A stretch of DNA of 64,000 bases from Candidatus Mediterraneibacter surreyensis (GCA_019118885.1 DWYB01000024.1:1-64000), one strand, 5' to 3'; counted from the first letter of the stretch, positions 28,497 through 37,441 are shown. Numbers and translations are program-made. Notes: generated by a model not told the origin, from the letters alone.

Positions 28497-28763
28497 ATGG
28501 CAAGAAAGATCGAAGTCACAGACTATCGTCCCGAATGGGAGTCCATGTTTAAAGAAGAAGCAAAAAAGATTAAAAAGATACTCGGCAAAAACTGCATCGG
28601 GATCTATCACATTGGAAGTACGTCTGTCAAAAATATGGCTTCCAAGCCGATCATCGATATCATGCCGGTCGTAAAAGACCTTTCCCTTGTCGATGCACAC
28701 AATAAAGGCAGCTATCGGCCTGATGTTCGGCATGGTTTTTGGCTCCATGGACAAAACAGATAG
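28497..28763 (+). pseudogene. Truncated GrpB (UPF0157) remnant
   Basis: The first about 69 codons are typical GrpB nucleotidyltransferase-fold sequence: VTDYRPEWESMFKEEA, IYHIGSTSVKNMASKPIIDIM and VKDLSLVDAHN. Full-length members have about 170-180 residues. After 28703 the homology stops; in another frame the DNA reads as a short hydrophobic glycine-rich helix with a charged end (IGLMFGMVFGSMDKTDR) and TAA, so it looks like a deletion joining the start of grpB to the end of an unrelated membrane-protein gene. A strong RBS (GAGAGGAGAATAT) remains. Probably non-functional. Confidence 0.75.
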
Positions 28764-28801
28764 AAGCAGGCAGAAATAATCTCTGCCTGCTTCTATCTGT
28801 T
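28755..28801. terminator. Bidirectional terminator, 20-bp perfect stem
   Basis: Arms 28755-28774 and 28782-28801 are fully complementary (AACAGATAGAAGCAGGCAGA), with a 7-nt loop, followed by TTTTCC on the plus strand and preceded by AAAA. It separates the grpB remnant from the convergent ccdA-tlpA gene. Confidence 0.85.
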
Positions 28802-28807
28802 TTCCGT

Positions 28808-30157
28808 CTATTCACCGCTGTTTCTCAGCGTCTGGTCTATGATGCTTCTCATAATATCCTCTGTCATCTGTCCGGGGACATAGCCGTATACATTTCCGTC
28901 CTTATCGATCATAAATGTGGTCGGGAACGCCGAAATCCCGTACTGGGTGAACATTTCCCCGTCTGTATCCATGAGCACCGGGTAGGTATATCCGTTTTCT
29001 TCCATAAAACCGGCAATCTCCTCCGCTGATCCTTCCTGACCGATCCCCGGTCCTGCGATCCCGAGTATAACAACTTCCGCATCCCCGCCCTGTGCCGAAT
29101 ATTCCTCATAGAGTTTCTGGATATCCGGCATCTCATTGCGGCACGGTCCGCACCAGGTCGCCCAGAAGTTGAGGAATATGACCTTGCCTTTATAATCCGC
29201 AAGACTGTGGGGATTTCCAAACTGATCCGTCAGCTCAAGATCGGACAGAGGAGCCGGCGTCAGCGTGCGTTCCGTATCATCCGCACTTCCCTGACTCTCC
29301 GTTTTGCCGCTCTCATCTGTATCCGTTTCACTCTGACCGCTCTCATTCTCTTCTCGTACTGTCTCCTGAGAGCTGTCCGACTGCACGGTAGAAAGATAGC
29401 CCGTGATATCATTCATCTTCCCGGTAAACATCAGCACTCCCATCAGGATCATCAGCACGCCGCCGATCTTGACCGTATAACGCACTGCTTTCATATGACG
29501 CCGGAAGAATCCCAGAAGCTGAGCCGTAAATATTCCCGCGGTCAAAAATGGAAGGATGAACCCCAAGGTATACACACCGATGAGCAGGAATCCAAGCGCA
29601 CTCGTCTGAGCACTGCCTGCCATCAGCAGCACACTGGTGAGAGCCGGGCCAACGCACGGAGTCCAGGCAAAACTGAAAGTAAATCCCATGATGAGAGCCG
29701 TAACCGGCGACATCGTCATCTTCTCCAGCCGGAGAGGTATACGGTGTTCTCCGCCCAGCAGTTTAGAGCTACCAAACACGCCAAGCTGATACAGGCCGAA
29801 GAGAACGATCAGTATTCCCCCGATCCTGGCAAACAGCATCCTCTGCTCACTGAAAAAGCTGCCGGCCGCCGATGCGCCCAGACCGAGGATGAAAAAGGCC
29901 GCGCTGATCCCGATCGTAAAACACAGTACTCTGAAAAAGAGTCTTAACTTCTGGCGTTTTCCCGCTCCGGCATCAGATCCCGCGGCATCCGGCCTTCCAT
30001 CCGAGCTGCCTGCGCTGTCCGTACCTGCTCCGACTCCGCCCGCCAGATATCCCAGATACAACGGTACAAGCGGAAGCACACAGGGCGAGAAAAAACTTAA
30101 TAGTCCCTGAATAAATACTGTAACTGCCGATATACTGGTCTCTATAGAAAATCCCAT
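28808..30157 (-). CDS. CcdA-type membrane reductase fused to TlpA-like thioredoxin
   Basis: 449 residues. N-terminal part: six-TM CcdA/DsbD-type electron conduit with the redox cysteines in FSPCVLPL and WTPCVGP. A Ser/Glu-rich linker (about 262-305) follows, then an extracytoplasmic TlpA/ResA-like thioredoxin domain with WCGPC (about residue 345) and cis-Pro in SAFPTTFMID. The fusion passes electrons from cytosolic thioredoxin outward in one polypeptide, for disulfide reduction at the cell surface (cytochrome c maturation or oxidative repair in relatives; here the target is unknown). An unusual Gly/Ala/Asp-rich loop sits after TM1. No cytochrome genes are near. Confidence 0.92.
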   Translation of the reverse strand: MGFSIETSISAVTVFIQGLLSFFSPCVLPLVPLYLGYLAGGVGAGTDSAGSSDGRPDAAGSDAGAGKRQKLRLFFRVLCFTIGISAAFFILGLGASAAGSFFSEQRMLFARIGGILIVLFGLYQLGVFGSSKLLGGEHRIPLRLEKMTMSPVTALIMGFTFSFAWTPCVGPALTSVLLMAGSAQTSALGFLLIGVYTLGFILPFLTAGIFTAQLLGFFRRHMKAVRYTVKIGGVLMILMGVLMFTGKMNDITGYLSTVQSDSSQETVREENESGQSETDTDESGKTESQGSADDTERTLTPAPLSDLELTDQFGNPHSLADYKGKVIFLNFWATWCGPCRNEMPDIQKLYEEYSAQGGDAEVVILGIAGPGIGQEGSAEEIAGFMEENGYTYPVLMDTDGEMFTQYGISAFPTTFMIDKDGNVYGYVPGQMTEDIMRSIIDQTLRNSGE

Positions 30158-30238
30158 ACTATGTTCTCCTGTCTCATTCTGTAATTCAGGACGGTCTGTC
30201 CTGCCAGATTCAGGATACCATAATTTATAATATTTTAC

Positions 30239-30253
30239 AGTGACATTGTCACT
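30239..30253. promoter_or_regulatory. Operator-like palindrome upstream of ccdA-tlpA
   Basis: AGTGACATTGTCACT is an exact 7-bp inverted repeat with one central base, next to the AT-rich TTTATAATATTTTA (30224-30237), in the gap between kbaZ and the ccdA-tlpA start. The position fits an operator/promoter for ccdA-tlpA, but no regulator is identifiable. Confidence 0.4.
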
Positions 30254-30255
30254 CT

Positions 30256-31581
30256 TTACATCAATTCTTTCTGATGCGTCGCATACAGATATTCATCGAT
30301 CGTGTTCGTGATCCTGTCTTCGATCAGAGCCACAGGATCATTCTCCAGCAGCCCTTCACGTACTTTCGTGTACTGGATCGGCATAAACTGGCTCAGAAGA
30401 TTCAGCGGTACACCCGTCGCGCGCAGATTGCTGATCAGACGCTCGGACGCTTTCTCGACCTCCGGCACCGGCATGTAATATCTGCACCGGTCAGAGAAGG
30501 AATACTTCCTCTTCAGTCGGATCTCCAATTCCGTTCCCTGATAATGTTTCTTCCAGTGTTTATCATCCTTCAGCATTGCCGCATCCAGAGTCTCTGCAAA
30601 TCTGCTCGGTTCCGTATCCGTTCCGTAGAGCAGCTCTTTCTCAATATTTTCCAATGCGAACATGGCTTCTCTCATGGCAAACGTAAGCCCCGGACCTACC
30701 TTCAGGATTCCCACGCCATCCTCGATCAGTTCGCGCAGCTTGATCTTTGTCTGATAGTCTGTCGAATGACCTTCAAAAATCAATGTCGGGAAATCTTTGA
30801 TGGACGCCGTCAGTTCTTTTGCTTTCTCCCGGTCATATTCCGTACAGCCGCTGTCCTTTTCTTCCACGCCCGGCTGTACAACGACGGCGATCACCCGGTT
30901 CCACACCTCATCGTCAAGTCCTGCCGCCTGAAATGCCTTTTCAAAGGTCTTCACCGTGTTCTTAAAATCTTCTACCTTCGTCACCTGCACGCCATTATCC
31001 TCGCCGCCTACAGCGCCGCCCGGGATCGGTACCTCGCTTCCGATGATATACACCGGAGGAATTGCATCAGGATCCCTCTCCAGCAGCTTTTTGTATGCCT
31101 CTTCCGCCACCTGCGCCAGACGGGCCCCGCGGCCTGCTATAATCTCATCCGACAGTCGCACGTCCGGATCATCACTATTTAATTTCATACTCGTATCAAT
31201 GTGAATCTTTGTAAATCCCGCCCCTACATAATGGCGGATCAGCTCTTCCGCATCGGCCATCGCCTCCGGCTCGTCCTTACAGGCAAAAGTAAGCGGTCCG
31301 AGATGATCTCCTCCCAGGAATATCTTTTCCTTGTCAAACCCGTTCTTCTCTGCAATATCGAGGACAAATTCCTTAAAATCCGCAGGTTTCATTCCAGTAT
31401 ATCCGCCGTTCTGGTCACACTGATTCGCCGTACTCTCGATCAGCACGCAGGATCCGTCCGACATTCCCCTTTTCAGGGCGGCTTCGATCACATACCCGTT
31501 GGCGCTGCACACAGAATAGATCCCTACTTTTTTCCCCTGTTTCTGCAATTCAACAATTTTTTTCAGTGGATTCTGACGCAT
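30256..31581 (-). CDS. kbaZ: Tagatose-1,6-bisphosphate aldolase non-catalytic (chaperone) subunit, KbaZ/GatZ
   Basis: 441 residues of the GatZ/KbaZ family, which stabilises and activates the class II tagatose-bisphosphate aldolase KbaY/GatY. Family sequence is clear: GIYSVCSANGYVIEAAL, ESTANQCDQNGGYTG, LGGDHLGP, and IHIDTSMKL. Its catalytic partner lies divergently 200 bp away (31780). Part of the amino-sugar locus, the last step in which tagatose-1,6-bisphosphate is split to glyceraldehyde-3-phosphate and dihydroxyacetone phosphate. Confidence 0.92.
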   Translation of the reverse strand: MRQNPLKKIVELQKQGKKVGIYSVCSANGYVIEAALKRGMSDGSCVLIESTANQCDQNGGYTGMKPADFKEFVLDIAEKNGFDKEKIFLGGDHLGPLTFACKDEPEAMADAEELIRHYVGAGFTKIHIDTSMKLNSDDPDVRLSDEIIAGRGARLAQVAEEAYKKLLERDPDAIPPVYIIGSEVPIPGGAVGGEDNGVQVTKVEDFKNTVKTFEKAFQAAGLDDEVWNRVIAVVVQPGVEEKDSGCTEYDREKAKELTASIKDFPTLIFEGHSTDYQTKIKLRELIEDGVGILKVGPGLTFAMREAMFALENIEKELLYGTDTEPSRFAETLDAAMLKDDKHWKKHYQGTELEIRLKRKYSFSDRCRYYMPVPEVEKASERLISNLRATGVPLNLLSQFMPIQYTKVREGLLENDPVALIEDRITNTIDEYLYATHQKELM

Positions 31582-31703
31582 CGTGATTTCTCCTTTTTAT
31601 TTTCATCCTAGCACTTTCATACAGGGGCTACTTTGGATTAATTAAACAATCGTTTGCATTTTTTAAGAAAGTAAAAAATGGAAAGGCAGAACGTCCCGTT
31701 CTG

Positions 31704-31712
31704 TGCTATACT
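31704..31712 (+). promoter_or_regulatory. Extended -10 promoter for kbaY
   Basis: TGCTATACT fits an extended -10 element, about 65 bp before the kbaY ATG; no good -35. Upstream, AAACAATCGTTTGCA (31644-31658) is a partial palindrome resembling LacI/CcpA operators but not a clean cre match. Confidence 0.4.
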
Positions 31713-31779
31713 GATAACAGAAATTCGGCGTGTACATAAGGCTGCGCCGGGAAAATCATAAAGAATCGAGGTTATTTTT

Positions 31780-32631
31780 ATGCCATTAGTTACAACAAAT
31801 GAAATGCTGAAAAAAGCCCAGGAAGGACATTACGCAGTGGGCGCATTCAACGTGGAGAACATGGAGATGGTTATGGCCGTGATCAAAGCTGCTGAAGAAA
31901 TGCACGCTCCGGTCATCATGCAGACAACCCCGTCAACGATCAGATATGCGGGTCTGGATTACTACCTCGCTATGGTAAGAACAGCCGCGGAACGCGCAGA
32001 TGTTCCGGTTGCGATGCACCTGGATCACGGCAACAGCTTTGAGCTGGCAATGCAGGCGCTGCGTACAGGGTACACTTCTATCATGATCGACGGTTCTCAT
32101 GAATCTTTCGAGGAAAATATCGCTCTGACGCGCCGCGTAGTCGACGCCTGCGCACCGTCAGCCATCAGCGTTGAAGCCGAACTTGGAAAAGTCGGCGGCA
32201 AAGAGGACGACCTGGAGGCGGCGGATGATTCACCGTTTACAGATCCGCAGCAGGCAAAAGAGTTCGCAGAGCGCACACAGGTTAATTCCCTGGCAGTTGC
32301 CATCGGAACCGCTCACGGATTCTACAAAGGAATCCCGAAGCTTGATTTTGATCGACTCAGCGCGATCCGCGAAGTTGTTTCCATCCCGCTGATCCTTCAT
32401 GGAGCTTCCGGTGTACCGGACGACGCAGTACGCGAGTCTATCAAACGCGGTATCTGCAAGGTAAATTATGCGACAGAATTAAGAGCTGCATTCAGCGACG
32501 GAGTAAAAGAATATCTGGCTGCTAATCCGGACGCATATGATCCGAAGAAATACAACGCAGTAGGTATGGAGCATGTAACGGCTCTTGTTAAAAAGAAAAT
32601 TGATGTATGCGGATCTGAGGGGAAAGCCTGA
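31780..32631 (+). CDS. kbaY: Class II tagatose/fructose-bisphosphate aldolase (KbaY/GatY type)
   Basis: 283-residue zinc-dependent aldolase. Catalytic Asp82 and Zn ligand His83 in HLDHGNSFE; further Zn ligands His179 (GTAHGFYKG) and His207 (LILHGASG); NYATELR near the C-terminus. Length and divergence from kbaZ point to tagatose-1,6-bisphosphate as substrate rather than glycolytic Fba, although both share the family. Preceded by GAGGT and followed by a strong terminator. Symbol kbaY versus gatY cannot be decided from sequence. Confidence 0.9.
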   Translation: MPLVTTNEMLKKAQEGHYAVGAFNVENMEMVMAVIKAAEEMHAPVIMQTTPSTIRYAGLDYYLAMVRTAAERADVPVAMHLDHGNSFELAMQALRTGYTSIMIDGSHESFEENIALTRRVVDACAPSAISVEAELGKVGGKEDDLEAADDSPFTDPQQAKEFAERTQVNSLAVAIGTAHGFYKGIPKLDFDRLSAIREVVSIPLILHGASGVPDDAVRESIKRGICKVNYATELRAAFSDGVKEYLAANPDAYDPKKYNAVGMEHVTALVKKKIDVCGSEGKA

Positions 32632-32682
32632 AGAATATCAATCGCTTTATCCATTGATTTCTAAAACAGACACGTCAAAAAA

Positions 32683-32720
32683 ATGCGCTGCATCCGGTAT
32701 CCGGCTGCAGCGTATTTTTT
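32683..32720 (+). terminator. Terminator of kbaY
   Basis: ATGCGCTGCA (32683-32692) pairs with TGCAGCGTAT (32706-32715) with one G-T pair, with an inner CCGG/CCGG, followed by a run of seven T. Confidence 0.85.
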
Positions 32721-32729
32721 TGAAACAGT

Positions 32730-33296
32730 TTATTTTCTTTTTTTGTTCTTTTCGTTCCGACTCATCTTCACAAGTGCGATAATATGCAGAACTCCAAAAT
32801 AGATTCCGACCAGAGCCAGACATCCGCTGAAGATCTGAAGGCCTATCGAATACTTTTCCACATATGCATTCAGAACGATCAGGACTGCAAACAGAAGATA
32901 CAGAAACGCCAGTACAATGATCCTGCCCTTTTCCTTGTTCTCCATAATGTACTGCAGCGCCGATACCCTCCGTTCAAAATCGACGTCCGTCACCGGATCC
33001 AGTTTCTTTAAGAATACCCTGCGAAATGCAAATTCCGCCAGCGCCATCATGATCGCCCACGCGATCACAGCCTGAAGCCATGACAGGAAAGTAGCCCAGA
33101 AAAGGATAGCCGCAAACAGAATGACTACGATTCTGTTCTTGTAGAACACGGCCGAGTTTTCATTGGCCTTGTCCACCAGATACCCTTTCCTGGTAACCAT
33201 GTCGTAATAAATCGTACGGCCTTTCTTATCAGTATAAATATTTCTGCCGGACAGTCGTATCTTTTCCACCGGCTTATTTGCTTTTCTTTTACTCAT
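32730..33296 (-). CDS. Hypothetical four-TM membrane protein
   Basis: 188 residues, not recognised. A basic N-terminal cytoplasmic segment with GRNIYTDKKGRTIYYD and TRKGYLVDKAN (about 15-47), two hydrophobic helices (about 56-90), a charged middle segment, two more helices (about 123-175), and a strongly basic tail. It lies downstream of nagA on the same strand (23 bp after the nagA stop region begins), so it may be co-transcribed with the amino-sugar genes. No function can be assigned. Confidence 0.7.
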   Translation of the reverse strand: MSKRKANKPVEKIRLSGRNIYTDKKGRTIYYDMVTRKGYLVDKANENSAVFYKNRIVVILFAAILFWATFLSWLQAVIAWAIMMALAEFAFRRVFLKKLDPVTDVDFERRVSALQYIMENKEKGRIIVLAFLYLLFAVLIVLNAYVEKYSIGLQIFSGCLALVGIYFGVLHIIALVKMSRNEKNKKRK

Positions 33297-33319
33297 TTCT
33301 GCCTTTCCACATCTTTCGT

Positions 33320-34474
33320 TTATTCCGTCTTCTTATCAAGCATCGGTGTTCCCATACAGTATGTCTGAACCACCTGATAATCACGGTCGAGCACAACAAT
33401 ATCCGCATCCATTCCGACTTTGATGGAACCTTTCCTGTCATCCACTCTCAGGCAGGCGGCAGGATTCTTCGTGCATGCGTTGATCGCGGTATCCACAGGC
33501 ACCAGCGCATCCTCAATCAGGATCCGCAGTCCTTCATTGATATGCAGGGTAGATCCTGCAAGACCTTTGGACGAAGTCAGATGCGCGCTTCCGTCCGGAT
33601 AAATCTCGATCTCATTTCCGCCGAAGATGAACTTTGATCCCACAGGAGATCCTTTTGCCATCAGCGCATCGCTCACCATCATTCCATAATGCGGTCCTTT
33701 CGCCTCAAAGAACTGATGGAGCGCAGCATAAGTCGAATGATTACCGTCGCAGATGATCTCGCCGTACATACTCTTTATCCGGTATGCCGCTCCCACCAGG
33801 CCGTTTGCCCTGTGATTAAACGGAGTCATTCCGTTATATACATGAGTCATGGATCTTGCTCCATGAGCGAACGCCTGATACGCTTCTTTGCTTGTAGCCG
33901 CGGAATGACCGATGCTGACTACCACTCCGTGTTCCGCACAGTAACGAGTCAGAGCGAAATCATCATCCTGTTCCGTCGCCATCGTAATATAGCGGATCAG
34001 ACCGTCCGCCGCCTCCTGGTATTTCTTGAACTGCTCTACCGAAGGCTTCACGATATACTGTTCCGGCTGTGCACCTTTATACTTCATATCAAGGAAAGGT
34101 CCTTCGAAATGTATTCCAAGGATCTCTGCTCCAGTATAGCCGTCTCTCACAACTTTTGCAACATTTCTGAGTGCATTTGTAAGCACTTCCTCACTCTGCG
34201 TGATCGTGGTCGGCAGAAGAGCCGTCACCCCTTCACTCACAATATTTCTCACCCAATAGCGCAGGCCTTCTTCTTCTGCGTCATTCGTGTCAAATCCGTA
34301 TGCGCCGTGACAGTGAAGATCAATAAATCCCGGCAGGATACGCCGCGCGCCATAGTCGACGTCAGCCGGCTTCTCGCCGTATTCATAAATATTTACGATT
34401 TTTCCGTCTTTCACCTCAATCTGCGCACCTAAAAACTGATCTGCAAGCCAGACTTTCTCACTTTGAATGATCAT
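33320..34474 (-). CDS. nagA: N-acetylglucosamine/galactosamine-6-phosphate deacetylase
   Basis: Amidohydrolase that removes acetate from GlcNAc-6-P or GalNAc-6-P. Metal-site motif DLHCHGAYGFDTND; EGPF (about residue 126); GHSAATSKEA; the His in MTHVYNGM; catalytic Asp in MVSDALMAKG. 384 residues, full length. The neighbourhood (AgaS, mannose-family PTS, tagatose-bisphosphate aldolase) suggests it acts as AgaA on GalNAc-6-phosphate. RBS AGGAGGTAAATACA. Divergent from the AraC regulator with a 129-bp shared promoter region. Confidence 0.9.
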   Translation of the reverse strand: MIIQSEKVWLADQFLGAQIEVKDGKIVNIYEYGEKPADVDYGARRILPGFIDLHCHGAYGFDTNDAEEEGLRYWVRNIVSEGVTALLPTTITQSEEVLTNALRNVAKVVRDGYTGAEILGIHFEGPFLDMKYKGAQPEQYIVKPSVEQFKKYQEAADGLIRYITMATEQDDDFALTRYCAEHGVVVSIGHSAATSKEAYQAFAHGARSMTHVYNGMTPFNHRANGLVGAAYRIKSMYGEIICDGNHSTYAALHQFFEAKGPHYGMMVSDALMAKGSPVGSKFIFGGNEIEIYPDGSAHLTSSKGLAGSTLHINEGLRILIEDALVPVDTAINACTKNPAACLRVDDRKGSIKVGMDADIVVLDRDYQVVQTYCMGTPMLDKKTE

Positions 34475-34529
34475 TGTATTTACCTCCTGTCCTTCTATTG
34501 TCTGCCGCCCTATTTACGGCTTTCTTTGC

Positions 34530-34558
34530 TTGATTTTTACATTTTATTAGTGTATAAT
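34530..34558 (+). promoter_or_regulatory. Promoter of the AraC-family regulator gene
   Basis: TTGATT (34530-34535), 17-bp spacer, TATAAT (34553-34558). Directly downstream, AGTACAAATGAAATATGTACAT carries two GTAC-containing boxes (about 34565-34585) in the position of an autoregulatory operator. Confidence 0.7.
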
Positions 34559-34603
34559 TTAAAAAGTACAAATGAAATATGTACATTCAGGGGGGATAAA
34601 AGT

Positions 34604-35800
34604 ATGATAAACAAAACAGTTGATAACAGCTTTCAACCTTATGGCACATTTTACGATGAACCGGTCGATGTAGAAAAAAACGGCCTGATGCGCCTTGAGA
34701 TTACAGCCAGTTCAAAGAAACTGGACCATCTGTTTATTCTATCCTGTGATGCCTGTATTGAGTGTCCGCAGGGAACGGCTCGAATTCTCATCGCTGATCC
34801 TGATGATGCCAACGTTCTTAAATCGTTTCCCGTGCAGCACTATCTGAAGATTTCCGCCGGATTGCCGTTCAATCTGATCCCGCTGTGCGTTCCGCTCACC
34901 TGGAACCTTATTACCCCCATGGAACAGCAGCCCGAAAATGTTCCGCTCACTTCCCCGTATACCTATCAGCCGGTGTCCGCGCCATTTCATCTTCGCAGTA
35001 TTATCGACTGCTGGTTTACACAACAGCCGGAATCATACCGGATTACTCGTCATGCCCACAGATCTTACGAACTCATTTATGTGTACGAAGGTTCTGCGGA
35101 TATCACCCTGTCTTCCGGAAAATATTCTCTGCAGGCTCACGATCTGATCATTTACCATGCAGATACTGCTCAAATTGATCTTTCCCCGTCAACTTCTTAC
35201 CTTACAACCGTATTTGACGTTAATCAGCGCAGATCCCTGCATATCCTGGATCATACATTCCACTGCACCAGCGAAATGCAGCAGATTCTGTGGAAACTGC
35301 TCATTGAAAGCTTCGAGCACTCTTACTATACCAGGACACTCATGGTATGCTATCTGCAGGAGACTCTCCTTTTGCTTATGCAGTTCTATGAAACTGTAAA
35401 TCACGAGACTCTGCTAAGCGACAGTCAGCTCTCCAGAAACGACCTGCTTTCCGAAATCCTTGCGTATATGAATAAGCGGATTGCCGAGCCGGTCACTATA
35501 GAAGAAATCTGCCACGAATTCTACATATCCCGTTCTTCTCTTCAGGCGCTGTTCAAGACACATCTGAACACTTCGCCGAAGAATTATCTGCTCAATATCA
35601 AACTGCAGAAGAGCAAGGAACTGATCCGTGAAAACCAGTATACAATAAGCGAGATCGCCTACATGCTTGGTTTCAGTTCCATCCACTACTTTTCACGGCT
35701 CTTCAAAAAATATTTCAACACTACGCCAAGCGCATATCTCCGGAAAATTTCTGAAAACCAGAATAAACAAAACGGAGGAGCAAAGCGTCCGAACAATTAA
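34604..35800 (+). CDS. AraC-family transcriptional regulator
   Basis: 398 residues from ATG 34604, which follows GGGGGGATAAAAGT; the frame is open upstream to 34463 but through the promoter. A long N-terminal region (1-135, unfamiliar) precedes a cupin-like sensing domain (HAHRSYELIYVYEG, SLQAHDLIIYHADT, about 145-215). The C-terminal double HTH follows (TIEEICHEFYISRSSLQALFKTHLN by position 300-325, and ISEIAYMLGFSSIHYFSRLFKKYF). Being divergent from nagA and within the amino-sugar locus, it is the likely activator of these genes in place of the DeoR-type AgaR of enterobacteria. Confidence 0.9.
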   Translation: MINKTVDNSFQPYGTFYDEPVDVEKNGLMRLEITASSKKLDHLFILSCDACIECPQGTARILIADPDDANVLKSFPVQHYLKISAGLPFNLIPLCVPLTWNLITPMEQQPENVPLTSPYTYQPVSAPFHLRSIIDCWFTQQPESYRITRHAHRSYELIYVYEGSADITLSSGKYSLQAHDLIIYHADTAQIDLSPSTSYLTTVFDVNQRRSLHILDHTFHCTSEMQQILWKLLIESFEHSYYTRTLMVCYLQETLLLLMQFYETVNHETLLSDSQLSRNDLLSEILAYMNKRIAEPVTIEEICHEFYISRSSLQALFKTHLNTSPKNYLLNIKLQKSKELIRENQYTISEIAYMLGFSSIHYFSRLFKKYFNTTPSAYLRKISENQNKQNGGAKRPNN

Positions 35801-35804
35801 GTGC

Positions 35805-35832
35805 GAAGACCGCTTAGCGGTCTTCTCTTTTA
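35805..35832 (+). terminator. Terminator of the AraC gene
   Basis: GAAGACCGC (35805-35813), TTA loop, GCGGTCTTC (35817-35825), then TCTTTT. Confidence 0.85.
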
Positions 35833-35840
35833 CCCTCGTC

Positions 35841-36122
35841 TTATTCAGATACAATGTTCTGTATACTGTAACGGGAAATCTGTATCACCGTATTTTTGCT
35901 TACTTCCACATCGATCACATCATTTCTGACCTTGACGATCCTGCCATAGATCCCCCCGGCAAACATGATCCGCGCTCCTACTTTGATCCCTTCCTGAAGT
36001 TCCCGCATGGACTCACGATTCTTCTTCATATTGCGGGAAGAGATAAATGTAAGCACGATCGCACAGATGCCAATCAGCACACCTACTGTAACACAGCTCC
36101 AGATAATGACTTCTAAATTCAT
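35841..36122 (-). CDS. yajC: YajC-like preprotein translocase accessory subunit
   Basis: 93-residue single-TM protein: N-terminal helix (about 4-27), a basic stretch, then the YajC beta domain with GARIMFAGGIYGRIVKV. YajC is an accessory of SecDF in the membrane. It starts at ATG 36122 with AAGGAGG upstream and follows agaS in the same direction, after a strong hairpin. A yajC-like gene next to a mannose-family amino-sugar PTS is also known from streptococcal glycosaminoglycan operons, so it may be dedicated to this locus rather than be the housekeeping copy. Confidence 0.85.
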   Translation of the reverse strand: MNLEVIIWSCVTVGVLIGICAIVLTFISSRNMKKNRESMRELQEGIKVGARIMFAGGIYGRIVKVRNDVIDVEVSKNTVIQISRYSIQNIVSE

Positions 36123-36145
36123 ACTCTGTTTATCCTCCTTGCCAG

Positions 36146-36175
36146 AACATGGTTTGCCCCTGGGCAAACCATGTT
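36146..36175. other. Perfect inverted repeat between agaS and yajC
   Basis: AACATGGTTTGCCC (36146-36159) and GGGCAAACCATGTT (36162-36175) form a 14-bp perfect stem with a tiny loop. On the minus strand no T-run follows; the yajC ribosome binding site is a few bases downstream. On the plus strand TTCCCTTTT follows. It may be an mRNA-processing or stability element, or a back-up terminator for the AraC transcript. Confidence 0.6.
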
Positions 36176-36190
36176 TCCCTTTTCTGTCTG

Positions 36191-37372
36191 TTATTTTCTT
36201 GTATACGGATAGAGGGTAACGCCCTTCACCACTCTGTTGACCTCACCTGTCGGGCACGGGTTGTCCGGCGTAATGTCAAGAGAAAGAGATTTCAGCACAG
36301 CAAGCGTCTGTGCAAATAAAATATAATCCAGTCCGAGCAGCACGTTCTCATAAGCATCATCCAGGTCATATGAAACCGTATAATCAACCAGCGCTGCGAC
36401 CTCATCATCCTGGCTTCTCATTACTGCCACGATCTTATTGCCTTTGCGCTGTCCGCTCATCTCTTTGACGAGATCCACCTCATATTGTCTTGTATACGGA
36501 TCATCGCTGAGATATACAACTGTAAGGGTCGTATCGTCCACGATAGACTTGGGTCCGTGACGGAATCCCATCGGCGTATCGTACATCGTCACAACCCTTC
36601 CGGCTGTCAGTTCGAGCATTTTCAGCGCTGATTCCTGTGATGTACCCTTGAGCGTATTGCTTCCAAGGTAAACAATGCGTTTGAAATCATAGTCGTCTAC
36701 GATCTGCTGAGCGATGCCATATTTGTTATCAAGGAAATTCTGGCCGGCAGCGCCGATCTTTCCGACTTCCTCAAGCACCTTGTCCAACTCGTTCAGATGG
36801 AAACAGAGATAGGTAGCAAGGTACATATTAGAATAGCTGGATGTCATGGCAAAACTCTGATCATGAGTCTCATCTGTCAGATTGATCGCGTAGCAGTTCT
36901 CCGTCGTCGCGGCACGTTTGGAGAGCGCGCCGTTCTTATTGCAGGTGACAAACAGATGATAGATATTGTCACACACTGCCTCCGCTGCATCTATTGCTCC
37001 TACAGATTCCGGAGAATTTCCGGAACGGCCGAAGCTGATCAGAAGAGTCGGCTTCGTGCGGGAGAGATATGCCTCCGGCGTAGCCACGATATCAGTTGTT
37101 CCATAAGATTTGACCTTATGGTTCAGAAGACCTGCCAGATGCGGGAAAAGTGCGTTTCCGACAAATTCGCTTGTTCCCGCTCCTGTCAGGATCACATCGA
37201 AGTCATCACATGTAATTACCTGATCGATAAATTTCTGAATTTCATCCTTGTGTTCTGCGATCTGCCGGCATGTCTTCTCCCATGTCGCAGGCTGCTGATA
37301 AATCTCAGTCAGTGTAAAGACCGCTGACTTTTCCTGCATTTTTTCCTGTCCAATCCCAAAAATCTCACTCAT
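36191..37372 (-). CDS. agaS: AgaS-type SIS-domain sugar-phosphate deaminase/isomerase
   Basis: 393 residues with two SIS domains: first VILTGAGTSEFVGNAL and ISFGRSGNSPESVGA; second IVYLGSNTLKGTSQESALKMLELTAG, cited by residues about 215-240. MGFRHGPKS is a family hallmark. AgaS converts galactosamine-6-phosphate to tagatose-6-phosphate with release of ammonia. ATG 37372 follows AAAGGAGAAG; a start at 37390 would lie ahead of that site. Same unit as the PTS genes. Confidence 0.92.
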   Translation of the reverse strand: MSEIFGIGQEKMQEKSAVFTLTEIYQQPATWEKTCRQIAEHKDEIQKFIDQVITCDDFDVILTGAGTSEFVGNALFPHLAGLLNHKVKSYGTTDIVATPEAYLSRTKPTLLISFGRSGNSPESVGAIDAAEAVCDNIYHLFVTCNKNGALSKRAATTENCYAINLTDETHDQSFAMTSSYSNMYLATYLCFHLNELDKVLEEVGKIGAAGQNFLDNKYGIAQQIVDDYDFKRIVYLGSNTLKGTSQESALKMLELTAGRVVTMYDTPMGFRHGPKSIVDDTTLTVVYLSDDPYTRQYEVDLVKEMSGQRKGNKIVAVMRSQDDEVAALVDYTVSYDLDDAYENVLLGLDYILFAQTLAVLKSLSLDITPDNPCPTGEVNRVVKGVTLYPYTRK

Positions 37373-37441
37373 AATTTCTTCTCCTTTCATAACTCTTTCC
37401 TTATTGTAGAATATAAAATATACAGTTATCGCGGATAGTCT

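Noticed and set aside
31644-31658. Catabolite-response element in the kbaZ/kbaY gap
   Set aside because: Only the left half matches the cre consensus; insufficient to call a site.
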